A stretch of 64,000 nt of DNA from an uncultured Prevotella sp. (GTDB lineage: Bacteria > Bacteroidota > Bacteroidia > Bacteroidales > Bacteroidaceae): NCBI GenBank assembly GCA_902464615.1, contig CABQKA010000009.1, forward strand, positions 23,162-87,161, written 5' to 3'. Position 1 is the first letter of the stretch. Every line of letters starts with the position of its first letter. Positions 56,929 to 63,895 of the stretch are shown here, piece by piece. The notes beneath the pieces were generated by a model. That model had not been told where the DNA came from. It searched no databases and was given only the letters and a program-made list of their open reading frames with translations. Position numbers and translations under genes: made by a program.

Positions 56929-58005
56929 ATGGAAAATGAAATACTCCTACTGAAAGGAAACGAAGCCATCGCACACGCCGCCATACGCTGCGGTTGCGAC
57001 GGCTATTTCGGTTATCCCATCACGCCGCAGTCAGAAGTGCTCGAGACACTGGCCCTGCTGAAGCCTTGGGAAACCACAGGAATGGTGGTACTGCAGGCCG
57101 AAAGCGAAGTAGCCTCCATCAACATGCTCTACGGCGGCGGCGCTTCTGGCAAACGTGTCATGACCTCTTCCTCCAGTGTCGGCATCGCCCTGATGCAGGA
57201 AGGCATCAGCTACATGGCCGGGGCGGAGGTGCCAGGCCTCATCGTCAACGTACAGCGCGGCGGCCCGGGTCTCGGCACCATACAGCCCTCACAAAGCGAC
57301 TATAACCAAGCCACACGCGGCGGCGGAAACGGCGACTACAACGTCATTGTGCTGGCCCCCAACTCGGTGCAGGAAATGGCAGATTTCGTAGACGTGGCTT
57401 TCAGCCTGGCCTTCAAATACCGTAACCCTGCCATGATTCTGGCCGACGGTGTCATCGGCCAAATGATGGAAAAAGTCGTGCTGCCCCCCGCCAAGCCGCG
57501 CCGCTCGGAAGAAGAGATCGCGCGGGAATGCCCTTGGGCCGCCAACGGCCACGGACTGAAAAACCGCAAGCCCAATATCATCACATCCCTGGAGCTTGAC
57601 CCGGTCGAGATGGAGAAAAAGAACCTGCACCTCCAGGCCAAATACAAGGAAATCCGCGAAAACGAGGTGCGCTACGAGACAACGGACTGTGACGACGCGG
57701 ACATCCTCATCGTCGCGTTCGGCTCCGCGTCACGCATTTCGCAGAAAGCCATGGAAACCGCCCGCAAGCAAGGGCTCAAGGTCGGCCTGTTCCGCCCCAT
57801 CACGCTCTGGCCTTTCCCGGAAAAGGAAATCGCCGCCATCGCACGCCACGTAAAGGGCATCCTCACCGTAGAAATCAACGCCGGACAAATGGTATTCGAC
57901 GTCCGCGCCGCAGTCAACGGCAGCGTCCCCGTCCGCCACTTCGGCCGCTTGGGCGGCATAGTCCCCGACCCGGACGAAATCGTGCAGGAACTCCATAAAC
58001 TCTAA
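56929..58005 (+). CDS. 2-oxoacid:ferredoxin oxidoreductase, alpha subunit
   Basis: A 358-residue pyrimidine-binding subunit of the VorB/KorA type. It opens with LLLKGNEAIAHAAIRCGCDGYFGYPITPQSE, in which YPITPQSE is the family hallmark (short form CDGYFGYPITPQSE), followed by ASINMLYGGGASGKRVMTSSSS and VNVQRGGPGLGTIQPSQSDY. With beta, gamma and delta it decarboxylates a 2-oxoacid to the acyl-CoA and reduces ferredoxin. Branched-chain 2-oxoacids (VOR) and 2-oxoglutarate (KOR) are the likeliest substrates; sequence inspection cannot separate them. Confidence 0.93.
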   Translation: MENEILLLKGNEAIAHAAIRCGCDGYFGYPITPQSEVLETLALLKPWETTGMVVLQAESEVASINMLYGGGASGKRVMTSSSSVGIALMQEGISYMAGAEVPGLIVNVQRGGPGLGTIQPSQSDYNQATRGGGNGDYNVIVLAPNSVQEMADFVDVAFSLAFKYRNPAMILADGVIGQMMEKVVLPPAKPRRSEEEIARECPWAANGHGLKNRKPNIITSLELDPVEMEKKNLHLQAKYKEIRENEVRYETTDCDDADILIVAFGSASRISQKAMETARKQGLKVGLFRPITLWPFPEKEIAAIARHVKGILTVEINAGQMVFDVRAAVNGSVPVRHFGRLGGIVPDPDEIVQELHKL

Positions 58006-58020
58006 GCCGAAGCACAACAC

Positions 58021-58332
58021 ATGCAGAATGAAGAAAACGACATCCTCGAACGGCTGAAACACCCCGAACTGGAAGGGCAACGGCGCCGCCCGGACCGGAT
58101 GCTCTTCCTGCGCAACATCCTCAACGCGGTTTTCATCCTCCTCGCCGTCATCGCCATGGTGGGCATAGGGCTTTCGTGGAAATCCGAGAACAGCCCTGCG
58201 TGGGGATACGCCGTAGGCATCGTTGCCGTGCTGATAAAAATGATAGAAGCCCTGCTGCGCATGCCCGGCCTGCTCAAGAAGCCACATGCCGGCCGCAGCA
58301 GCCGACGAACCAATGAACAAGACCCACACTGA
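58021..58332 (+). CDS. Small two-helix membrane protein within the oxidoreductase operon
   Basis: A 103-residue protein with a charged cytoplasmic N-terminus, two predicted transmembrane helices (LFLRNILNAVFILLAVIAMV around residues 28-47 and WGYAVGIVAVLIKMIEALL around 61-79) and a basic C-terminal tail. It sits between the alpha and beta subunit genes with gaps of 15 and 7 bp, so it is certainly co-transcribed. I do not recognise a characterised family. It could tether the normally soluble oxidoreductase to the membrane, near ferredoxin-dependent Rnf-type complexes; this is inference from position. Confidence 0.85.
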   Translation: MQNEENDILERLKHPELEGQRRRPDRMLFLRNILNAVFILLAVIAMVGIGLSWKSENSPAWGYAVGIVAVLIKMIEALLRMPGLLKKPHAGRSSRRTNEQDPH

Positions 58333-58339
58333 CATAAAT

Positions 58340-59143
58340 ATGAGCGAAAAGAATAATCCGGAAGCACCGGCCAAAGCATACAGCCGCGCTGACATTGTCC
58401 GCCCGGAAAACATGGTCTACTCCAAGCCGGTACTCATGAACGACGTGAACATGCACTACTGCCCCGGCTGCTCGCACGGCGTAGTCCACAAACTCATCGC
58501 CGAAGTCATCGAAGAAATGGGCATGACGGAAAAGACCATCGGCATCAGCCCCGTGGGCTGCGCCGTTTTTGCTTACCGATACCTCGACATCGACTGGCAA
58601 GAAGCCGCCCACGGCCGCGCACCGGCTCTGGCCACCGCCTGCAAGCGCCTGTGGCCCGACCGTCTGGTCTTCACTTACCAGGGAGACGGCGACTTGGCCT
58701 GCATCGGTACCGCCGAGACCATACACGCGCTCAACCGCGGCGAAAACATCACCATCATCTTCATCAACAACGCCATCTACGGCATGACAGGCGGACAGAT
58801 GGCCCCCACGACGCTCCTCGGAATGAAGACCTCCACCTGCCCTTACGGACGCGACCCGGAGCTTCACGGCTACCCGCTGAAGATAACAGAAATCGCCGCC
58901 CAGCTCGACGGCACCGCCTACGTCACCCGGCAGAGCGTCCACAGCGTGCCGGCCATCCGGAAAGCCAAGAAGGCCATCCGGAAAGCCTTTGAAAACTCCA
59001 TGCAGGGCAAAGGCTCGAACCTCGTGGAAATCGTCGCCACCTGCTCCTCCGGTTGGAAAATGTCGCCCGTCAAGGCCAACGAGTGGATGGAAGAGCACAT
59101 GTTTGAGTTTTACCACGTGGGCGACTTGAAAGACAAAGGATAA
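58340..59143 (+). CDS. 2-oxoacid:ferredoxin oxidoreductase, beta (TPP-binding) subunit
   Basis: A 267-residue thiamine-diphosphate-binding subunit of the KorB/VorA type. The TPP/Mg motif is GDGDLACIGTAETIHALNRGENITIIFINNAIYGMTGGQ (key pieces GDGDLACIG and NNAIYGMTGGQ), preceded by YCPGCSHGVVHKLI, whose cysteines are typical of the subunit. The ATG at 58340 (MSEKNNPEA) follows the small membrane protein gene by 7 bp. It is part of the delta-alpha-TM-beta-gamma operon. Confidence 0.94.
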   Translation: MSEKNNPEAPAKAYSRADIVRPENMVYSKPVLMNDVNMHYCPGCSHGVVHKLIAEVIEEMGMTEKTIGISPVGCAVFAYRYLDIDWQEAAHGRAPALATACKRLWPDRLVFTYQGDGDLACIGTAETIHALNRGENITIIFINNAIYGMTGGQMAPTTLLGMKTSTCPYGRDPELHGYPLKITEIAAQLDGTAYVTRQSVHSVPAIRKAKKAIRKAFENSMQGKGSNLVEIVATCSSGWKMSPVKANEWMEEHMFEFYHVGDLKDKG

Positions 59144-59148
59144 GACAC

Positions 59149-59691
59149 ATGAAATTAGAAATCATCATCTCCGGATTCGGCGGACAGGGCGTGCTCTCCA
59201 TGGGCAAAATCCTGGCCTACGCCGGACTTATGGAAGGGAAAGAAGTCACCTGGATGCCGGCCTATGGTCCCGAACAGCGTGGAGGTACAGCCAACGTCAC
59301 GGTCATTGTCAGCGACGACCCCATCTCCTCGCCCATCCTCAGCCGGTACGACGCCGCCATCCTGCTCAACCAGCCGTCGCTCGACAAGTTCCAGCCCAAG
59401 GTCAAGGCAGGAGGGACACTCATCTACGACAGTTTCGGCATCCTCGACAAGCCGACGCGCAACGACATCAACATCTGCCACATCAACGCCATGGAGACCG
59501 CCGCTGAGCTGAAAATGATGAAATGCTTCAACATGTTCATCCTCGGCGGACTGCTCAAGATACATCCCATCGTTTCCCTCGAAAGCGTGATGAAAGCCCT
59601 GCGCAAAACGCTTCCCCAACGCCACCACGACCTGCTCCCCATGAACGAGCAGGCTATTCTCAAAGGCATGGACCTCATCGTCCGCGAATAA
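59149..59691 (+). CDS. 2-oxoacid:ferredoxin oxidoreductase, gamma subunit
   Basis: A 180-residue catalytic-domain subunit (POR_N/KorC type). The N-terminal IIISGFGGQGVLSMGKILAYAG is the CoA/substrate domain signature (short form SGFGGQGVLSMGKIL), followed by YGPEQRGGTANVTVIVSD. It starts 5 bp after the beta subunit stop codon and is the last gene of the operon, followed immediately by repeat copy J. Confidence 0.94.
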   Translation: MKLEIIISGFGGQGVLSMGKILAYAGLMEGKEVTWMPAYGPEQRGGTANVTVIVSDDPISSPILSRYDAAILLNQPSLDKFQPKVKAGGTLIYDSFGILDKPTRNDINICHINAMETAAELKMMKCFNMFILGGLLKIHPIVSLESVMKALRKTLPQRHHDLLPMNEQAILKGMDLIVRE

Positions 59692-59696
59692 ACGGC

Positions 59697-59755
59697 AGCA
59701 GCCTTAGCCCCGCCGTCACGGGGCTAAGGCTGCTGCCGACGGGGCTTAGCCCCGT
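59697..59755. repeat. Tripartite 59-bp palindromic element, copy J
   Basis: Units at 59697-59713 (AGCAGCCTTAGCCCCGC), 59718-59734 (ACGGGGCTAAGGCTGCT) and 59739-59755 (ACGGGGCTTAGCCCCGT), with spacers cgtc and gccg. Units 1 and 2 are reverse complements except for one position, so a 16-bp hairpin can form. It starts 5 bp after the gamma subunit stop codon, between genes on the same strand. Confidence 0.88.
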
Positions 59756-59793
59756 TTCAGCAAGCAATATTCACCCGCAAACACCATATCATC

Positions 59794-60057
59794 ATGGCCA
59801 ACAAAAGACAATTGAAGAAAAGCGTAAACTACATCTGCAGCCAGCTTATAAGCGACTGCGTGGCCCTCAGCATGTGCCAGGGTGCCGACCGCGAGAAACT
59901 CGACGCCCTCATGACGGAGGTGCTCCGCCTGCATCAGGACTTCAACAGCCGCATCAGCCACTGCGAAAAGGGTAAAGAGCAACTGTTCTTCCAAAAATTC
60001 CGTCAGGAATTCACAGAAAAAGTCAACGACCTGAGCGAACGCATCGCCAAGGCCTGA
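59794..60057 (+). CDS. Small conserved-looking helical protein of unknown function
   Basis: An 87-residue soluble protein, predicted all-helical, with no signal peptide or known motif. It is basic at the N-terminus (MANKRQLKKSVNYICSQLISD) and has charged amphipathic helices thereafter (REKLDALMTEVLRLHQDFNSRIS, ending KVNDLSERIAKA). I recall similar small proteins in other Bacteroidetes but no assigned function. It lies downstream of repeat copy J and upstream of the acyltransferase on the same strand; a perfect hairpin separates it from the latter. Confidence 0.75.
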   Translation: MANKRQLKKSVNYICSQLISDCVALSMCQGADREKLDALMTEVLRLHQDFNSRISHCEKGKEQLFFQKFRQEFTEKVNDLSERIAKA

Positions 60058-60088
60058 CCCCCATCACGCACCCCACACCCACCAGCCG

Positions 60089-60115
60089 GCCAGGCGGAAT
60101 GCGATTCCGCCTGGC
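60089..60115. terminator. Tight hairpin upstream of the acyltransferase
   Basis: GCCAGGCGGAAT (60089-60100) pairs perfectly with ATTCCGCCTGGC (60104-60115), with a 3-nt loop and no T tract. It lies 21 bp before the acyltransferase ATG. Confidence 0.55.
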
Positions 60116-60135
60116 TGCGCGCATACTCCCCGCCC

Positions 60136-60693
60136 ATGCTGCAAGCACTTTGCCACAAAATCTATTTCGGCCTGCTCGGATGGAAAGAAGAAGTCAGCGT
60201 CCCGCGCTATGACAAGTGCATCCTCTGCGTGGCCCCCCACACGAGCAACTGGGACTTCATCATTGCCAAACTGTACTATTGTGCCATAGGCCGTTCGGCC
60301 GGTTTCCTGATGAAGGAAGAGTGGTTCGTAGGCCCGCTGGGCTGGCTGTTCCGGCGCATGGGGGGAATCCCTGTAAAGCGCAGCCGCAGCACCAACCTGA
60401 CCGAGCAACTTGCCGAACAGGCCAAGGCCGCCGAGCGGTTTGAGCTGGGCGTCACGCCCGAGGGCACCCGCTCACGGGTGACGCTCTGGAAGCGGGGCTT
60501 TTACTTCATCGCCCTCAAAGCCTCCCTGCCCGTGATGCTCTACGCCATAGACTACCCACGGAAAACCATCGTCTGCACAAAAGTGCTCATGCCCAGTGGC
60601 GACGTAGAGTCCGACATGAAAACCATCATGGACTATTACCGGCCCTACCGCGGACTGCATCCCGAAAAATTCGCCGTCGAAGGGGATACGTAA
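60136..60693 (+). CDS. 1-acyl-sn-glycerol-3-phosphate acyltransferase-like protein
   Basis: A 185-residue PlsC-type acyltransferase. The catalytic HX4D motif is HTSNWDF, and the glycerophosphate-binding block is VTPEGTRSRV; FLMKEEWFVGPLGWLFRRMGGIPVKR is the conserved middle segment (short form GPLGWLFRRMGGIPVKR). No clear transmembrane helix beyond the N-terminal amphipathic stretch is seen. Short forms like this may act on lysophosphatidate or on other lysolipids (ornithine or glycine lipids occur in Bacteroidetes). The exact acceptor is unknown. Confidence 0.85.
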   Translation: MLQALCHKIYFGLLGWKEEVSVPRYDKCILCVAPHTSNWDFIIAKLYYCAIGRSAGFLMKEEWFVGPLGWLFRRMGGIPVKRSRSTNLTEQLAEQAKAAERFELGVTPEGTRSRVTLWKRGFYFIALKASLPVMLYAIDYPRKTIVCTKVLMPSGDVESDMKTIMDYYRPYRGLHPEKFAVEGDT

Positions 60694-60756
60694 GCACGAC
60701 GCCTCCCCGTCCTGCCATAAAGGCCGGAAGCGGGCAAGCCCTTCTCCACCTCTTCC

Positions 60757-63672
60757 ATGAAAAGAATCCTTACCCTTGCCATCTTTCTGGCAGGCTTCGC
60801 CGGCGCCGCCGCGCAAACCGCCGCCACCCTGCGCGAAGCCTTGCAAGACTATTTCCGACACTACGAACTTGCCGGCTACGTGCCGCACGACCCCTACCGC
60901 CTCGAAAGTGTCCGCGTGGACAAACAGTCGAAGACGCTCCACATCTATCCCAACGAACCCTTCTACGGACAGCCCTTCACGCCGGAGCGCGTGAAACTGA
61001 TTTACAGCCAACTCTCGCGCCTCATCCCGGCCCCGTATGCAGACTACCGCCTTGCCGTCTACGGGAAAAACGAGACACGCATCGAAGAGCTCATCCCCAA
61101 CCTCCTGCGCAAGGACAAGACAGACCGCGACCGCCTGTGGGGGAAAACACGCCACACAGGCCAACCGTGGGTGCAGAACGCCTCGCACCCGCACACCGCC
61201 ACAAAAGGCCTGGCCGGCCACCACCTCATGGTCACGCCCAGCCACGGACGCTATTACCGCAACGGAGAATGGGCATGGCAACGCCCCACCCTCTTCTGCA
61301 CCTGCGAAGACCTGCTCACCCAGTCGTTCGTCTACCCGTTCCTCATTCCGATGCTTGAAAAGGCCGGGGCCATTGTGGCCTGCGCCCGTGAACGGGACAT
61401 GCAGACACACGAAGCCATCGTCGACAACGACAACCCGCAACGACAAGGCATTTACAGCGAGACACAGCAGGCAGACTGCCAGTGGCGCCCCGTAACGGGC
61501 ATGCCGGGATTCGCCGCCCCGGAAGGGCTTCTCGGCAACGGCGACCAGCCGTTCCAGAGCGGGACGGCCCGCGAAGTCCCGGCCACGACGCGCCGCTCGC
61601 GCCTGGCGTCGGCCACATGGACTCCGGACATACCCGAAGCCGGGCGCTACGCCGTCTACGTATCCTACACGACGCGCCCCAACAGCGTGGCCGACGCACA
61701 CTACATCGTCTACCACAAGGGAGGACGCACGCAATTCCGCGTCAACCAGCGCATGGGCGGAAACACCTGGGTCTACCTGGGCACCTTCGCTTTCGACAAA
61801 GGGCGCAACGACAAGGGGCGCGTTGTCCTGACCAACGAAAGCAACTATGCCGGCGTAGTGACCGCCGACGGCGTACGCTTCGGCGGAGGCGTAGGCCAGA
61901 CCGAACGGGGCGAAGCGGGGACGAGCGCCGTCCCGCGTTTTCTCGAAGGCGCACGCTACTACGCACAATGGTGCGGACTGCCCGACACGCTCTACGACAA
62001 AGACGGCGGCGACAACGACTATAACGACGACATCCGCAGCCGCTCCTACCTGCTCAACTTCCTGGGCGGCGGCAGTTGCTACATGCCGGGGACAGAGGGC
62101 CGGCGCGTCCCGTTCGAGATGGCACTGGCCGTACACAGCGACGCGGGCCTGCGGCGCGACGGAAGCATATACGGCACGCTGGGCATCTGCACCACCACGG
62201 ACGGATTCGGCAACCGCGAATACGTCTCCGGACTGTCGCGCAACGCCTCTACGGACCTGGTCAGCCTGATACAGGCAAACGTGGCACGGGATATCTCACA
62301 GGCCTTCCAGACCACCTGGACACTCCGCGAACGCTGGGACCGCAACTACGGGGAAACGCGCGTGCCGGACGTCCCCGCAGCCATCATTGAGACCCTCTCA
62401 CACCAGAACTTCACCGATATGAAATTTGCCCACGACCCGACATTTAAGTTCGCACTGTCGCGGGCCATCTATAAAGGCATCCTCAGATACGTCAGTTTCC
62501 AGCACGGGAAGAAAGACTGCGTGGTACAGCCATTGCCGGTACACGCATTCTCCGCTTTGCTGTCGGCTGACGGCGAGACGGCCGAACTGGCCTGGGAGGC
62601 CACCCCCGACCCTCTGGAAGAAAGCGCCATGCCCACAGACTACCTGCTCTACACGCGGGTAGACGACGGCGGCTACGACAACGGGCAACTCGTAGGCAAC
62701 CATACCCGCATCCGGGTGGCGCTCACGCCCGGACGGCGGTACAGTTTCCGAATCGCCGCGGTCAACGACGGCGGCGAGAGCTTCCCTTCCGAGGAACTGA
62801 GCGTCTACCGGGCGCCCCACTCACGCGGCCAAGTACTTATCGTCAACGGATTTGACCGCCTGAGCGGACCGGCCTGGCGGGAAACGGCCGACGAAGGCGG
62901 ATTCGACCTGGAAGAAGACGCGGGCGTCCCCTACGGGCAGACTGCCGCCCTCGCCGGAGCACAAACGAATTTCAGCCGCGCCGACGCCGGCAAAGAGGAC
63001 GAAGCCGCATGGGGACACTGCGGAGACGAACTGGCCGGGAAAATCTTCGCAGGCAACACATTCGACTACCCGGCCCTCCACGGACAATCCATCGCGGCAG
63101 CCGGCGTCTATTCGTATTCGTCGTGCAGCGGAGAAGCATTCCGCAAAGAACTGATAAGCCTCGCCCCCTTCGCCGCCATCGACTACATCGCCGGCCTGCA
63201 ACGCGACGTTCCCTACAACATGCGGTCATACAAGACTTTCGACGCCGAAACACGCGCATGCCTCACGGCATACCTCAACAGCGGAGGACGGCTCCTGGTA
63301 AGCGGGGCATTCATCGGCTCGGACATGCGCCAGAGGGAAGAAGCAGCCTTCCTGCGCGACATGCTACACTGCCAATGGAGCGGCACGGCGCGCAGCGACA
63401 CGAGCAGTTACGTGCGCGGGCTCAACCTGCAGTTCCGCATCGCGCGCCACGCTACGGAAAAGCGTTACGGAGTCCCCGCCCCCGACGCGCTTTCGCCAGC
63501 TTCGCAGGAAGCCTTCAGTGCTTTCGCCTACAGCAACGGGCAAAGCGCAGGATGTGCCTATACGGGGCCACGATACCGCGTCCTGACAATGGGGTTCCCG
63601 TTCGAGTGCATCGAAGACGCCCACGTGCGAGACCAGGCCATGACCGCCATGCTGCGTTTCCTGCTGGAATAA
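60757..63672 (+). CDS. Secreted multidomain amidase-like protein (golvesin and FN3 domains)
   Basis: A 971-residue secreted protein. Residues 1-19 are a signal peptide. An N-terminal domain leads to an N-acetylmuramoyl-L-alanine amidase-like fold split by an insertion: TPSHGRYYRNGEW, a distant ALAVHSDAG and IIETLSHQNFTDM resemble the zinc/catalytic motifs of Amidase_3. The insertion (near residues 250-385) is a golvesin/xanthan-lyase-type carbohydrate-binding sandwich (WTPDIPEAGRYAVYVSYTTRP, VYLGTFAFDKG). A fibronectin III domain (PLPVHAFSALLSADGETAELAWEATPD) follows and the last 280 residues look like a flavodoxin- or ThuA-like domain. Relatives are often annotated xanthan lyase, which is probably misleading. 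Peptidoglycan or exopolysaccharide is the likely target (inference). Confidence 0.8.
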   Translation: MKRILTLAIFLAGFAGAAAQTAATLREALQDYFRHYELAGYVPHDPYRLESVRVDKQSKTLHIYPNEPFYGQPFTPERVKLIYSQLSRLIPAPYADYRLAVYGKNETRIEELIPNLLRKDKTDRDRLWGKTRHTGQPWVQNASHPHTATKGLAGHHLMVTPSHGRYYRNGEWAWQRPTLFCTCEDLLTQSFVYPFLIPMLEKAGAIVACARERDMQTHEAIVDNDNPQRQGIYSETQQADCQWRPVTGMPGFAAPEGLLGNGDQPFQSGTAREVPATTRRSRLASATWTPDIPEAGRYAVYVSYTTRPNSVADAHYIVYHKGGRTQFRVNQRMGGNTWVYLGTFAFDKGRNDKGRVVLTNESNYAGVVTADGVRFGGGVGQTERGEAGTSAVPRFLEGARYYAQWCGLPDTLYDKDGGDNDYNDDIRSRSYLLNFLGGGSCYMPGTEGRRVPFEMALAVHSDAGLRRDGSIYGTLGICTTTDGFGNREYVSGLSRNASTDLVSLIQANVARDISQAFQTTWTLRERWDRNYGETRVPDVPAAIIETLSHQNFTDMKFAHDPTFKFALSRAIYKGILRYVSFQHGKKDCVVQPLPVHAFSALLSADGETAELAWEATPDPLEESAMPTDYLLYTRVDDGGYDNGQLVGNHTRIRVALTPGRRYSFRIAAVNDGGESFPSEELSVYRAPHSRGQVLIVNGFDRLSGPAWRETADEGGFDLEEDAGVPYGQTAALAGAQTNFSRADAGKEDEAAWGHCGDELAGKIFAGNTFDYPALHGQSIAAAGVYSYSSCSGEAFRKELISLAPFAAIDYIAGLQRDVPYNMRSYKTFDAETRACLTAYLNSGGRLLVSGAFIGSDMRQREEAAFLRDMLHCQWSGTARSDTSSYVRGLNLQFRIARHATEKRYGVPAPDALSPASQEAFSAFAYSNGQSAGCAYTGPRYRVLTMGFPFECIEDAHVRDQAMTAMLRFLLE

Positions 63673-63701
63673 TGCCAAGGCCACTTTCAACGCTCAAAAA
63701 A

Positions 63702-63732
63702 TTGCAGCTCTCGCCAATTCTCATTATATTTG
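63702..63732 (+). promoter_or_regulatory. Promoter of the candidate small RNA
   Basis: TTG at 63702-63704 and TATATTTG at 63725-63732 are spaced 20 bp, the Bacteroidetes housekeeping architecture. The predicted start is near 63740. Confidence 0.65.
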
Positions 63733-63739
63733 CCCGCGG

Positions 63740-63895
63740 ATAATTAAAAAAGCTGTATCTGATTGATACACAGAATGGAATTGAAGAGTGTGAGATTTTA
63801 GGTAACGATTTAGCGACATTCAGAACGCTCTGACTTGCTGCGGTTTACCTCATAGATTCAAACAACTCTTTCGTATTTGCAAAGATACATTTTTT
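63740..63895 (+). ncRNA. Candidate structured small RNA (6S-like rod shape)
   Basis: About 156 nt from the promoter to an intrinsic terminator. A 5' hairpin TGTATC-TGATT-GATACA (63754-63770) is followed by a rod formed by nested pairs: AAGAGT 63784-63789 with ACTCTT 63865-63870, AGGTAA 63800-63805 with TTACCT 63845-63850, AGC 63812-63814 with GCT 63837-63839, and TCAGA 63820-63824 with TCTGA 63829-63833. Large internal loops lie between them. This overall shape (long rod with a central bubble) recalls 6S RNA, but I cannot confirm homology. No open reading frame of useful size is present. Alternatives are an unknown sRNA or the leader of a gene beyond the window. Confidence 0.5.
63873..63895 (+). 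terminator. Terminator of the candidate small RNA
   Basis: GTATTTGCAAAGATAC (63873-63888) forms a 6-bp stem with a GCAA tetraloop and one G-T pair, followed by A then T6 (63890-63895). On the minus strand the same bases read TATCTTTG, a -7 match, so a minus-strand promoter is an alternative reading. Confidence 0.55.

Noticed and set aside
6354..59755. Short arrays of three spaced repeats considered as CRISPR
   Set aside because: The spacers are 4 bp, the repeats are palindromic 17-mers that diverge within each array, and there are no cas genes.
63740..63895. tracrRNA or CRISPR leader for a Cas9 locus beyond the window
   Set aside because: The TATCTTTG-like bases shared with some Bacteroidetes repeats are explained by the general promoter consensus; no repeat array or cas gene is in view, though the window ends here so this is not fully excluded.
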